A DNA stretch of 41,473 nt from contig JBOHRF010000016.1 of NCBI GenBank assembly GCA_050732575.1, positions 1 to 41,473 of the forward strand, in the 5' to 3' direction. Source of the DNA: JBBDWZ01 sp050732575. Lineage in GTDB: Bacteria > Gemmatimonadota > Gemmatimonadetes > Longimicrobiales > RSA9. Positions 1-8,368 of this stretch are shown here, piece after piece (the first letter of the stretch is position 1; every line of letters starts with the position of its first letter). A program made the position numbers and the translations under genes. The notes under the pieces are model-generated. The model was not told the DNA's origin, searched no databases, and worked only from the letters and a program-made list of their open reading frames with translations.

Positions 1-2
1 GC

Positions 3-1439
3 AGTGCACCGACTACAACGAGCATTGCCTTGCCAACGCCCATTGCGCGCAGGTGGAGCCGGCATCGGCGAGCGGAGTTGGCGCTTCGCAACCAGGAGCG
101 CGCGTTGCCACTGGCACTGCGGAGCAGTTCAGATGCGGTAGCCGCGCCGGCCGCGCAGGCCATTCCCGCCAATACCCAGGTAGGCGATACGGTCACGTTG
201 CGCGTCCAGAATGCCACCGGAGGGTGCGCCAGCTCGACCCAGGTGCGGGCGGTCGTAAGGCGAGCGGGGCAACGCGCCTTCTGGGTGGAAGACGTGGCCA
301 ACCCGCCTGGTGGCCTTACACCCCAGGATTACCAGAACCTGGGTACAACTTTTGACAATCAGGTCTGGACCACCAACACGAGTTATTTTGGAGAGCCAGC
401 CGATCGCGATAACAATTCCCGGATCGTCATTCTCATCACGAAAGAAGTGAATCGCCGCGGCAACATTCTGGGATTCGTTTCGTCGGGCGATTTCTTCACC
501 ACAGCCAGCTGCCCGGCCAGCAATCAAGGCGAGTACTTCTACAGTCTGGCTCCGGACCCCAACGGCACCTATGCCCTGGGCGAATACACGTTGGAGGATG
601 CGCGGCTCGACTTTCCAAAGGTGATTGCGCACGAATTCACGCACATCATCCAGACCAGCCGCCGCCTTCAGATTGCGCCGCAGGGTCCGTTGCAGAGCGT
701 GTGGGAGCTCGAGGGTCAGGCCACCCTGGCCGAAGAGGTCGTGGGCCATGCGGTCACGGGTAACCAGATCGGACAGAACCTCGGTATCGGCGTCGCCATC
801 AACCGGGATCAAGCGGGGGGACCGCTTTATCCGGTTGACTGGTACCTCGATGCGTTCTTTGGCCTGTTCCTGTACTACGGATTCCAGAGTCAGACCACGA
901 GGTTGCCGAATGCGCCGGAGGAATGCGGGTGGTTGACAGCGTCGTTGGCGGATCTTGGACCGTGTCTGGAGGGTCAGGGCGTGTACGGTGTGAGCTGGTC
1001 GTTCCTGCGCTGGCTGTCCGACCAGTTCGGGCCAACGTTCCCAGGCGGAGAACGGGCCATGCATCGGGCATTGATTGAAAGCACGCGCAGTGGCTTTGCA
1101 AACGTCGCCAACGTGGTCGGTGAGCCCGTTGAGCGAATGCTCTCGCAATGGGCCGCAACGCTCTATGTCGATGATGGCATCCAGGGTCTCCAGCCGAGAT
1201 TGACCATGTCCAGCTGGAACCTGTTTGATATCAACACCCGGCTGCTTCCGGTTACCGCTCGGCTCACTCCGCGCGCACGCACGTTCAGCAATTACTCCGA
1301 TCCGCTCAACATACGCGCCGGCTCGTCCGCGTATTACCGCGTGACGGGCTCGAGTCGACCGGCCACCGCCTTTTCTGTGACCAGCCCTGGTGGTTCGCTG
1401 CCCTCGCACATGCGGGTTTGGGTGGTGAGAGTCCAGTGA
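3..1439 (+). CDS. Secreted HExxH metallopeptidase-like protein (M30-like), 5' truncated by window
   Basis: The reading frame is open to the left edge, so the true start and probably the signal peptide lie outside the window; TTG at 30 is only the first internal start-like codon. Counting from that codon, a zinc-peptidase motif HEFTH lies at residues 201-205 (bases 630-644), followed about 20 residues later by WELEGQATLAEE, which can supply the third ligand. The same fold-level pattern (RIVILITKEVN, GFVSSGDF, HExxH, W-E-A) recurs in the protein at 2046-4463, so the two are paralogs. The layout recalls the M30 hyicolysin family, which is inference. The C-terminus ends in a short beta-rich domain. 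The stop overlaps the next gene's GTG start (GTGA), implying translational coupling. Substrate unknown; export is inferred from the paralog. Confidence 0.75.
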   Translation, partial: SAPTTTSIALPTPIARRWSRHRRAELALRNQERALPLALRSSSDAVAAPAAQAIPANTQVGDTVTLRVQNATGGCASSTQVRAVVRRAGQRAFWVEDVANPPGGLTPQDYQNLGTTFDNQVWTTNTSYFGEPADRDNNSRIVILITKEVNRRGNILGFVSSGDFFTTASCPASNQGEYFYSLAPDPNGTYALGEYTLEDARLDFPKVIAHEFTHIIQTSRRLQIAPQGPLQSVWELEGQATLAEEVVGHAVTGNQIGQNLGIGVAINRDQAGGPLYPVDWYLDAFFGLFLYYGFQSQTTRLPNAPEECGWLTASLADLGPCLEGQGVYGVSWSFLRWLSDQFGPTFPGGERAMHRALIESTRSGFANVANVVGEPVERMLSQWAATLYVDDGIQGLQPRLTMSSWNLFDINTRLLPVTARLTPRARTFSNYSDPLNIRAGSSAYYRVTGSSRPATAFSVTSPGGSLPSHMRVWVVRVQ

Positions 1440-2008
1440 AACGCCTGCTGGCCGTGGTCATTGCCGCAGGCGCGTGCGCGCAGCAGGGTGAATCGCCGGC
1501 CAGAACGAGTGCCGATAGTACGCCTGCTGCAGAGAGGGCTATCGAAAACCCGCAGGGTGCGCGCGTGGAACCCCCGGGAACCGCGCGCGCGCAGGTCGGT
1601 ACGAGTGACGGCGCGACCCAATCGTTGCTGCGTGGCAAAATCGTGGTGAGCGGCACGGAAGGCATGCCACTTACCATGCTGGAGACCGATGGCCGTTCCG
1701 TATTCCTGACTGGTGCACTCGAGCCCGAGCTGCGTGCACTGAGTGGCGCTACAGCAGAATTGCGGGGTGCGCAAACGCGTCGCGACGAACGCGTGAGCAT
1801 TGAAGTGCGTAGCTACGACGTGATCGACATCGATGGCGAGCGTCCCGTGATTGGCTGGTGGCTCGCGGACAACCAGTTTCTCGTGGGCCCCGATACCTTG
1901 CGCGTGAGCGGAACGATTCGTGCCCCAACCGGCGCCAAAATCTGGATCACGGGAGATCGGTCCGGCCGACAGATCTCCGTTCGTTCCTACGGAATCATCA
2001 ACCGCTGA
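1436..2008 (+). CDS. Small predicted lipoprotein between two peptidase paralogs
   Basis: A 190-aa protein starting at GTG 1436, chosen because it overlaps the upstream stop as GTGA and places a signal sequence (KRLLAVVIAAGAC) at the N-terminus. An ATG 18 bases upstream is possible but lies inside the previous gene. Cys13 after AAGA is an acceptable, not ideal, lipobox, so membrane anchoring is likely. Residues about 14-65 are an Ala/Pro/Ser/Glu-rich linker. The rest is a beta-rich domain with two similar halves (LRGKIVVSGTEGMPLTMLET and LRVSGTIRAPTGAKIWITGD). I do not recognise a family. Its position between two peptidase paralogs suggests an accessory or inhibitor-like partner, which is speculative. 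Confidence 0.7.
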   Translation: MKRLLAVVIAAGACAQQGESPARTSADSTPAAERAIENPQGARVEPPGTARAQVGTSDGATQSLLRGKIVVSGTEGMPLTMLETDGRSVFLTGALEPELRALSGATAELRGAQTRRDERVSIEVRSYDVIDIDGERPVIGWWLADNQFLVGPDTLRVSGTIRAPTGAKIWITGDRSGRQISVRSYGIINR

Positions 2009-2045
2009 ACGCCGACTCCAACCCGGCGACTGTAGCGAGCCCTTG

Positions 2046-4463
2046 ATGGAAAAATTTTTCCGCAAATGCTCTATGACCCCGCGTTTGGGTCGTTGGAGCA
2101 GACTGCTGGCCACGGCCAGTGTGCTTGCCTGCGGCGACTCCTCAGGTCCTGACGGCGGAGGGGATCCCGCCACTGCCATTGCCATTGTTTCTGGCGCCGA
2201 TCAAACCGGTCCGGTCGGCACAACTCTAAGTCAACCTCTGGTCGTGAAAGTTACCAACGCCACGGGTGCCGGCGTACGCGGCAAAGTGGTCACCTTCCGC
2301 GTGGCCGCAGGCGGCGGCGCGGTTTCACCCGCTGCCGACACGACCGACGATGCGGGAAACGCCCAGACCACCTGGCGCTTGGGGAACAGCACAGCCGACG
2401 GGCAGCGCGCTGAAGCGCAAACCGCGGGCGTGACCGGCGCGGCTTCATTCCTGGCTACGACGGTGGCCGGTCCGGCTTCCCAGATGGAAAAGTTGACCGA
2501 TGTTGGTTGTGTCATTCCGGGCACGTCTGGCGCCCGCGATGTGGTGGTGCGCGTGCGTGATTCGTTCGGCAATGCAGTGGCGCAGGCCCGTGTGGACTGG
2601 ACCGCAACTGGCGGCGGAAGTGTCACACCCGCCACCTCGAACACCGATTCCGACGGGCGGGCCAGCGCGCGTTGGTCCGCCAGCGCAGCCAGCGGTCAAT
2701 CTCTTTCCGCCAGTGCGACCGGTGCTCCCAGCCTTCAGTTCGCCGTCCAGCTCGCGGCCAGCCGCACCATCAACGTCGGGCATACCCTGGCCTTCAGTGG
2801 GGATGAGAGCCGCTGTAACGACTTTGCGGCGGGCAACGCCCGCTACCTGGTAGCGGTCACGAATACAACGCCGGATGCCAACTCCATCAGCAGTTTCTCG
2901 CTCTCCGGTGGACTGGCCGGCTCGGCTGCCATTGTAGACGCTTTTGCCGCAGCACAGCAGAGCTTCACACGCGCAACCGGTCCACGCACGCTTCCGCCCC
3001 AGGCCTTGGAGGCCCGGCGAGAGGCGGCGGAGCGGCTGCGCCTGTTTGCTGCCAACATGGAAGTCGTCCGGCGCATGCAATCGGCTTATCCAACGGCCAG
3101 TCGGCAGAGTGCCAACCCGGTGGCCGCTGCCGTGGTCGCGGAACCTGTTCCCAACGTAGGCGACACGTTGAACATCAAGGTACCCAACGTTCGTTCGCTC
3201 TCGTGTCAGTTGTCGGCGCTGCAAGGCGAGATTCGCGCCCGTGTGGTATACGCGGGAACCCGTGGTGTGGTACTGGAGGACATTGCCGCACCGCTGGCCG
3301 GTACCATGGATGATCTCTATCGCCAGGTCGGCCAGGAATTCGACAATGTGATGTGGCCCATCCTGACCAACAACTTCGGTGACCCGTTGGCGTTTGATGC
3401 GCAGACCGATGCCAACCAGCGGATCTTCATGGTGTTCAGCAAGCTGGTCAACGATATGCAGACCATTGCCGGCTTTGTGGTTTCCACCGACTTCTACAGC
3501 CCCACTACGGCACCCGTTTGTCCCATTAGCAACAAGCGCGAGATTTTCTACGCGCGCGTGCCCACCTCCACGGCCACTGGCAACCAACTCTTCCGCGAGC
3601 TCACCAGGGAAAACTGGTTTCGCATCACGCGTACCGTGGTCATCCACGAGGCTAAGCACCTGGTGGCGTTTGCCCACCGTTTTGCCCGCACCGGCGGCCG
3701 GCCCTCCATTACGGATTTCGAGCAGAGCTGGCTCGAGGAAGCGTCCGCCATGCTGGCGGAGGAACTGTGGGCACGCTCCGTTTACGGCTATGAGCAGCGC
3801 GGTAACGTGGACTATCGCAGCAGTATCTTTTGCGAGGTCCGGCCCGCGAATTTCCCGGAGTGTCCGCCGCCCACCAAGCCGCGCTCGATGTTCGACCATT
3901 TCTTCCTGCTTCATGATTTCGAGGTCGAAAACGAGCGGCTTTCGCCTCTGGGCTCGACCGGTGGCGACGACTTTACCTGGTATGGCAGCGGTTGGGCGTT
4001 CCTGCGCTGGGCGCTCGATCATACGGGTGGCAATGAAAGCACATTCCTGCGCGACCTGACCCAGTCCACACTGCGGGGCGTGGAAAACCTGCAGGCACGC
4101 ACGGGTCGCAGCTTTGCCGATCTGATCACGGACTGGACGCTCATGCTGGCACTCGATGATCGATCTGGATTTACGGCGCCTCGTCCGCAGCTCACCATGC
4201 CCGGCTGGAACCTGCCCGACATTTTCGCCGGACTCTCCAATGATTTTCCACCGGCTCAGGGTGGCTTTCAGGCCGCACCGCTGGCGCTACGAAACCTGTC
4301 CTACGGCACGTTCAGCGTGAACGTGGATCGGGTGCAGGGCGGCTCCATGTCCGTCTTCGAAGTCTCCGGTTCGCTGGCCGGGCGCCAACTGTTGGAGTTC
4401 AAGAGCTCGGCGGGCGGCACCTTACCCGCCGCGCTGCGCGTGACGGTCGTTCGTTTGCAATAG
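2046..4463 (+). CDS. Lipoprotein with two Ig-like (Big_1-type) domains and a HExxH peptidase-like domain
   Basis: An 805-aa protein starting at ATG 2046, 37 nt after the previous stop; ATG 2073 is an alternative, and neither has a clear Shine-Dalgarno sequence. A hydrophobic leader ends in SVLAC followed by GDSSGPDGGG, a plausible lipobox and flexible linker. Two Ig-like domains of the bacterial Big_1/invasin type follow, shown by repeated patterns such as VKVTNATGAGVRGKVVTF with GGGAVSP, and VVRVRDSFGNAVAQARVDW with GGGSVTP. The C-terminal half is paralogous to the gene at 3-1439: GFVVSTDFY, zinc motif HEAKH at residues 534-538 (bases 3645-3659), then SWLEEASAMLAEE. Probably a surface-anchored metallopeptidase. 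Lys at the fourth position of HEAKH is unusual but compatible with HExxH. Activity and substrate are unknown. Confidence 0.75.
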   Translation: MEKFFRKCSMTPRLGRWSRLLATASVLACGDSSGPDGGGDPATAIAIVSGADQTGPVGTTLSQPLVVKVTNATGAGVRGKVVTFRVAAGGGAVSPAADTTDDAGNAQTTWRLGNSTADGQRAEAQTAGVTGAASFLATTVAGPASQMEKLTDVGCVIPGTSGARDVVVRVRDSFGNAVAQARVDWTATGGGSVTPATSNTDSDGRASARWSASAASGQSLSASATGAPSLQFAVQLAASRTINVGHTLAFSGDESRCNDFAAGNARYLVAVTNTTPDANSISSFSLSGGLAGSAAIVDAFAAAQQSFTRATGPRTLPPQALEARREAAERLRLFAANMEVVRRMQSAYPTASRQSANPVAAAVVAEPVPNVGDTLNIKVPNVRSLSCQLSALQGEIRARVVYAGTRGVVLEDIAAPLAGTMDDLYRQVGQEFDNVMWPILTNNFGDPLAFDAQTDANQRIFMVFSKLVNDMQTIAGFVVSTDFYSPTTAPVCPISNKREIFYARVPTSTATGNQLFRELTRENWFRITRTVVIHEAKHLVAFAHRFARTGGRPSITDFEQSWLEEASAMLAEELWARSVYGYEQRGNVDYRSSIFCEVRPANFPECPPPTKPRSMFDHFFLLHDFEVENERLSPLGSTGGDDFTWYGSGWAFLRWALDHTGGNESTFLRDLTQSTLRGVENLQARTGRSFADLITDWTLMLALDDRSGFTAPRPQLTMPGWNLPDIFAGLSNDFPPAQGGFQAAPLALRNLSYGTFSVNVDRVQGGSMSVFEVSGSLAGRQLLEFKSSAGGTLPAALRVTVVRLQ

Positions 4464-4494
4464 ATCGGCGCCGACTGGACCGGCGGAGGATGTC

Positions 4495-4782
4495 ATGACC
4501 CACGCGGTATTTGCCATCGAAGAACATCTGGGCGTCATCCTGGTGGACGGGCAACGCTGTGAAGTGTGGGTGCGCAGCGAACCCGATGATGACGGCACCT
4601 GGCACAATGCGCTGATGTTCCGACGCGCGGGCGGCCGCGCACCCGCTCACGAAACGTTGGTGGCCGGATTGGAGTGGCACGCTCCGCCTGGAATTGCATT
4701 GCAGCGTGCGCGCGAGCTCGATGACAACGAGCAAGCTGCGCTGTTCCGGCGCGCGCAGCGACCCCGTGCACCGCTGGTGTAA
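4495..4782 (+). CDS. Small uncharacterised protein
   Basis: A 95-aa protein with ATG at 4495 and a strong Shine-Dalgarno GGAGGA at 4485-4490. It begins THAVFAIEEHLGVILVDGQR and has no signal peptide or membrane segment. The composition is that of a small soluble alpha/beta protein with a basic tail (FRRAQRPRAPLV). It follows the peptidase gene by 31 nt on the same strand and ends 1 nt before the convergent gene at 4784. No family recognised. Confidence 0.6.
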   Translation: MTHAVFAIEEHLGVILVDGQRCEVWVRSEPDDDGTWHNALMFRRAGGRAPAHETLVAGLEWHAPPGIALQRARELDDNEQAALFRRAQRPRAPLV

Positions 4783-4783
4783 G

Positions 4784-5029
4784 TTACTCGTCTCTTGAAG
4801 TTGTCGACGCCGGACTTACCTCGGGCGGGATGAGCGTGTCGCGCGCCACCACGGGCGAACCGAGCGAGTCCATGGCCGAACTCCCTTCCGCTCGAATACG
4901 CAGGCCCGGCTGTTCCAGTGGCGCCTTGGTATAGCCTCGGTCATCTGTCGTCAGTCCATCCCCGCATGCCTGCAGCAAGCAAACACACAGCGTGCCGCTC
5001 ATCACACGAATCCAGCGAACACCTCGCAT
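4784..5029 (-). CDS. Small predicted lipoprotein
   Basis: An 81-aa protein. The start at 5029 (ATG) is preferred because GGAAAG lies just upstream and the product begins with a short lipoprotein signal, MRGVRWIRVMSGTLCVCLLQ followed by ACGDG. The lipobox is LQAC. An in-frame ATG at 5041 would add four residues; longer forms add an unlikely N-terminus. The mature part is a short polar peptide with no recognisable domain. It converges with the gene ending at 4782 and diverges from the AT-hook gene. Function unknown. Confidence 0.55.
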   Translation of the reverse strand: MRGVRWIRVMSGTLCVCLLQACGDGLTTDDRGYTKAPLEQPGLRIRAEGSSAMDSLGSPVVARDTLIPPEVSPASTTSRDE

Positions 5030-5229
5030 CGTTCTTTCCATTTCCGTAAGTGTACGTTGCCCATGTGCAGCGCTCGTCAGCACCCGTCGTGGCCTGCGCG
5101 CGGGGCAAGCTATGGGGCCGCCAGGTATCGTGAAAGTGGACGTATTGACATTCTCGGAGCGACCCTGCCAATTGCAGACATTATCAACAAATCTTAACAA
5201 CTTTGCTCGATCTGACGCGAGGAGGCGCC

Positions 5230-5655
5230 ATGCCCGTGGTCAACCAGCGGGTCATGAATATGGTTCGGGATGAGATTCAGAAGCGGCCCGAGGTCACGAG
5301 TCAGGAGTTGTTTGAAAAGGCCAGGAAGCTGGAGCGGGGCATGCGCACCCTCTCGGCCCGGCAGTTCAACGCGACCTACCCACTGCAGGTACGCAGGACC
5401 ATGGCGCCCCGCCGACCGCGTGGTCGCGGCGCGGCCGCCCGCGGTTCTGCGAGCAAAGAACGCGTCAGGGGTGTGCTGCTGGAGTTCGCGCGCGTGGTGG
5501 CTGGTGCGCAGGATCGGGGCGCATTGGTCGAGGTAGTCGGCAACCTGGATCAATGGGTGGATCGCGTGGTGGGCGGGAGGCCGCGGGGTCGGCCCGTTGC
5601 CACTACGGATGGAGCGCCGACAAAACGCCGCGGCCGACCTCCCATCCGCCGCTAG
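5230..5655 (+). CDS. AT-hook DNA-binding protein
   Basis: A 141-aa protein with ATG 5230 preceded by AGGAGG (about 5219-5224). Residues 1-57 form a helical domain (VRDEIQKRPEVTSQELFEKA, then RQFNATYPLQVRR). Residues 61-67 (RRPRGRG) form a basic segment with an AT-hook-like core. The C-terminus carries two clearer AT-hooks, GRPRGRP at about 116-122 and KRRGRPP at 132-138. AT-hooks insert the GRP core in the minor groove of AT-rich DNA, so this is probably a nucleoid-associated or regulatory protein. Its own upstream region (5171-5205) is conspicuously AT-rich for this genome, which would suit autoregulation (inference). Confidence 0.75.
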   Translation: MPVVNQRVMNMVRDEIQKRPEVTSQELFEKARKLERGMRTLSARQFNATYPLQVRRTMAPRRPRGRGAAARGSASKERVRGVLLEFARVVAGAQDRGALVEVVGNLDQWVDRVVGGRPRGRPVATTDGAPTKRRGRPPIRR

Positions 5656-5706
5656 CAAGAATCAAGAGCGCCTGAGCTGAGCAGCGGTGAGTCCCAGCTC
5701 AGGCGC
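5655..5706 (-). terminator. Terminator-like hairpin inside the 3' end of the HD gene
   Basis: GCGCCTGAGCTG at 5668-5679 and its exact complement at 5695-5706 form a 12-bp stem with a 15-nt loop. On the minus strand the stem is followed by TCTTGATTCTTGC, a discontinuous U-rich tail that includes the stop codon. The stem is entirely coding (the residues PELGLTAAQLR). No T tract follows on the plus strand, so it serves the minus-strand operon, not the convergent AT-hook gene. Confidence 0.55.
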
Positions 5707-6234
5707 AATGGCGCGCATGGCCTCGATTACGTTCTGGATGTGCGCATCCAACTCCAGGCCAAGCAGTTCGCAGCCGCGCCGCACATCTTCACGATCCACG
5801 CCCTTTGCGAATGCTGGATCCTTCATTTTCTTCTTGACGGATTTGGCCGTCAAATCGTCGATGCCCTCCGGCCGAACCAGTGCGGTAGCTGTAATCAAGC
5901 CAGTCAGCTCATCACAGGCAACGAGCGCACGATCCAGTGGTGTTTCGGGTTGCACGCCTGTGAAGTCGGAGCGATGGGCAAGAATCGCGTGCAACACATC
6001 TTCGGTGTAACCGAGCCGGCGCAACTCTGCAACAGCGCGCAGCGGATGCTCGTCCGGATGTTTCTCCCAGTCGAGATCGTGCAATAGCGCGGCCAGGCCC
6101 CACTCTTCCTCATTCTCACCGGTTTGACGCGCATAAAAGCGGACGGCTGCCTCCACGGACTTCATGTGGTTGCGCAGTGCTGGATTGTCCACCCACTGCT
6201 GTAACAATTGGATCGCGTCAGCGCGCGTTGGCAT
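5662..6234 (-). CDS. HD-domain (HDIG-type) phosphohydrolase
   Basis: A 190-aa cytoplasmic protein with ATG 6234 and AGGAG about 10 nt upstream. The HD metal-binding core is visible as LRNHMKSVEAA, LLHDLDWEKH (His-Asp pair), and AILAHRSDF with a downstream D in VACDELTGLI. These match the HDIG-type predicted hydrolases that act on nucleotides or phosphomonoesters. It is the last gene of a nine-gene minus-strand run, 34 nt after the YyaL-type gene. Its final codons form a 12-bp hairpin (see 5655-5706), so the transcription end may be built into the coding sequence. Substrate is not predictable from sequence. Confidence 0.8.
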   Translation of the reverse strand: MPTRADAIQLLQQWVDNPALRNHMKSVEAAVRFYARQTGENEEEWGLAALLHDLDWEKHPDEHPLRAVAELRRLGYTEDVLHAILAHRSDFTGVQPETPLDRALVACDELTGLITATALVRPEGIDDLTAKSVKKKMKDPAFAKGVDREDVRRGCELLGLELDAHIQNVIEAMRAIAPELGLTAAQLRRS

Positions 6235-6268
6235 TTTGTCATTCTCCTGAACGGGCAGCGCGGCCGGC

Positions 6269-8368
6269 TCAGCTGCTGTTCCCGCCGCGCAGTACGGTTA
6301 TCAGTTGTTCGGGTTGGGTCAATGGCGTCAGGCAGGCTTGCCCAATGCAAACGTAGGCGCGTGGCGCGTCGGCCGTGACCATGGCTTGCAGCTCTGTGGG
6401 CAGTTCGTGAGTGGAGTCCTGGCCCGCACGCAGCCAGCGCACGATGGTACGCGGGCGATACACCCGCAACGCGGCTTGCAACAGCGAATCGGACTGGGCG
6501 GTATCCTTTCCCACAATGGCCACCGTGGTCACGGGCAACGTGGCCCAGGCCAAAGCCCGTACGTAGGTAGCGGCGGCCGTTCCCAGCCGAGGTGCCGACC
6601 CCGCAAATGCACACAGCACCCGCTGCGCGCGATCGTGCAGCGCAGGGTCGCCCAACAACGCCGAAAGGCGCAGCAGTACCAGCGCCATGGTGGCGTTACC
6701 GGATGGCACGGGCGCATCGGCTACTGACATGGTCGGCTGAGCCAGGCCCGTGGTGGCGGCTGCGGCCCGCACCGGACGATCGGTGTACGCACCACTCTCG
6801 TGCCGGAAGTTCTCTTCCACAAACTGTGCCAGCGCACTGGCGCGCTCGAGCTGCGCACGTTGCTGATCGTATTCGAATGCATCGAGCAGCGCCTGGGCGA
6901 AATGAGCGTGATCATCCAGATACTCGCCGGCCTCACGGTCCCCCAGTCGATGCGTGAGGCCCTGCCCGGCCGCGAAGGCCTCCTGCCATACGCGCTCGAG
7001 TGCGCGTAGTGCGGCGGCGCCTGCGGCACGGTTGTTCAGGTGCCGCGCAGCAGCCAGAAAACCGGACGCGACCAGACCGGTCCAACCGCTATAGATGGTC
7101 TCATCGACGAACGGGCGCGGACGCTGGTCGCGCGCATTCTTCATTTCCGTGTGAATGGAACGCAGTCGTTCCGCCAATTGATCAGGCGCGAGCTGCATTT
7201 TCTGCGCGAGTCCAGCCGGGTCGAATGCCTGGTACAACACATGGCGCGCCGGATCGATATGCATTGCGCTGGCCGGATCCTCGAGACCATAGCGCACCAC
7301 CGCGGTATTCACTCGTTCCTCAGCATGCAGCACGGTGCGCAGCTCATCGATGGTCCAGGTCCAGTAATCGCCGTCATCGTGCGCGCTGTAATCCGCATCT
7401 TGTGAGGCGGGAAACCCGCCCCGTTCGAGTACGGCGCCCGCTACATCGAAGTAGTAGCCGACCACACCATGAGCCGCCTGGGCGAGCGTTTCATTGTCAT
7501 AGGCAACAGCCGCGCGTGCACAGACCTCGAGCAGCGGTCCGTTGTCATAGGCCATCTTCTCGAAATGCGGGATCAGCCAGCGTGCGTCGACCGAGTAGCG
7601 GTGAAAGCCGCCACCCAACTGGTCATAGATGCCGCCCAGCGCCATGGCTTCCAGCGTCTCCACCACCATGCGCCGGCTCCAGTCCTGGGGCGTATCCAGG
7701 TCGTGATCGAGCAGCAGCTGCAGGCCACCGGCGTTGGGGAATTTGGGTGCCCGTCCAAAACCGCCGAATCGAAAATCGAAGGACTGCGCAAACGCTTCCA
7801 CTGTGTCGGTAATGTGCTGCGGGTCGAGCGCTCCCGGCTGCACCTCGGCTTGTGCGAACGCGACCATGCGTTCGCCAATTCCGCGCACGGCATCCATGGC
7901 CCGGTCGCGATCCTCGCGCCATACCCGCGCTACTTCTCCCAGCACCCGGCGGAACGAGGGACGCCCGTACAGATCGTTGGGTGGGAAATACGTACCGCCA
8001 TAAAAGGTATCGCCATCGGGTGTCAGAAACGCCGTGAGCGGCCAGCCACCCTGCCCCGTCAACGTTTGCACTGCGCGCTGGTAACGCGCATCTACATCAG
8101 GCCGCTCGTCCCGATCCACTTTGACCGGCACGAACAGCTCGTTGATCAGTTCGGCGGTTTGCTCATCTTCGTAGCTTTCGCGGTCCATCACGTGGCACCA
8201 ATGACACCAGACCGCACCAATGTCGAGCAGGATCGGCCGGTCCAGCTGGCGAGCGCGTTCGAACGCGCTCTCCCCCCAGGGCAACCAGCGCACAGGCTGC
8301 CCGGCACCGTGCTGGAGAAACGGACTGCGTGAACCCTGCAGCCCGTTCCGGTTGTCAGGGGTTGTCAT
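6269..8368 (-). CDS. Thioredoxin-domain protein of the YyaL/DUF255 (SSP411) family
   Basis: A 699-aa protein. ATG 8368 overlaps the end of the upstream TPR gene by 14 nt and begins TTPDNRNGLQGSRSPFLQHG, the typical N-terminus of this family; an ATG at 8404 is possible but adds nonconserved residues. The thioredoxin-like domain (about residues 30-170) has the CxxC motif GAVWCHWCHVM and TGQGGWPLTAFLTPDG. The rest is an alpha/alpha-barrel resembling GlcNAc 2-epimerase/cellobiose-epimerase folds (GGFGRAPKFPNAGGL, GGIYDQLGGGFHRYSVD, FPASQDADY). Length matches bacterial members. Biochemical function of the family is unsettled; a redox or sugar-related role is usually proposed. No signal peptide. 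Confidence 0.88.
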   Translation of the reverse strand: MTTPDNRNGLQGSRSPFLQHGAGQPVRWLPWGESAFERARQLDRPILLDIGAVWCHWCHVMDRESYEDEQTAELINELFVPVKVDRDERPDVDARYQRAVQTLTGQGGWPLTAFLTPDGDTFYGGTYFPPNDLYGRPSFRRVLGEVARVWREDRDRAMDAVRGIGERMVAFAQAEVQPGALDPQHITDTVEAFAQSFDFRFGGFGRAPKFPNAGGLQLLLDHDLDTPQDWSRRMVVETLEAMALGGIYDQLGGGFHRYSVDARWLIPHFEKMAYDNGPLLEVCARAAVAYDNETLAQAAHGVVGYYFDVAGAVLERGGFPASQDADYSAHDDGDYWTWTIDELRTVLHAEERVNTAVVRYGLEDPASAMHIDPARHVLYQAFDPAGLAQKMQLAPDQLAERLRSIHTEMKNARDQRPRPFVDETIYSGWTGLVASGFLAAARHLNNRAAGAAALRALERVWQEAFAAGQGLTHRLGDREAGEYLDDHAHFAQALLDAFEYDQQRAQLERASALAQFVEENFRHESGAYTDRPVRAAAATTGLAQPTMSVADAPVPSGNATMALVLLRLSALLGDPALHDRAQRVLCAFAGSAPRLGTAAATYVRALAWATLPVTTVAIVGKDTAQSDSLLQAALRVYRPRTIVRWLRAGQDSTHELPTELQAMVTADAPRAYVCIGQACLTPLTQPEQLITVLRGGNSS

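Noticed and set aside
2445..4022. Long minus-strand frame opposite the Ig-like/peptidase gene
   Set aside because: Composition is Arg/Gly/His-rich and unlike a protein family, while the plus-strand product is clearly modular with a zinc motif.
5145..5150. TTGACA as -35 box of the AT-hook gene
   Set aside because: No acceptable -10 box lies at 16-18 nt; the sequence there is CCAATT-like.
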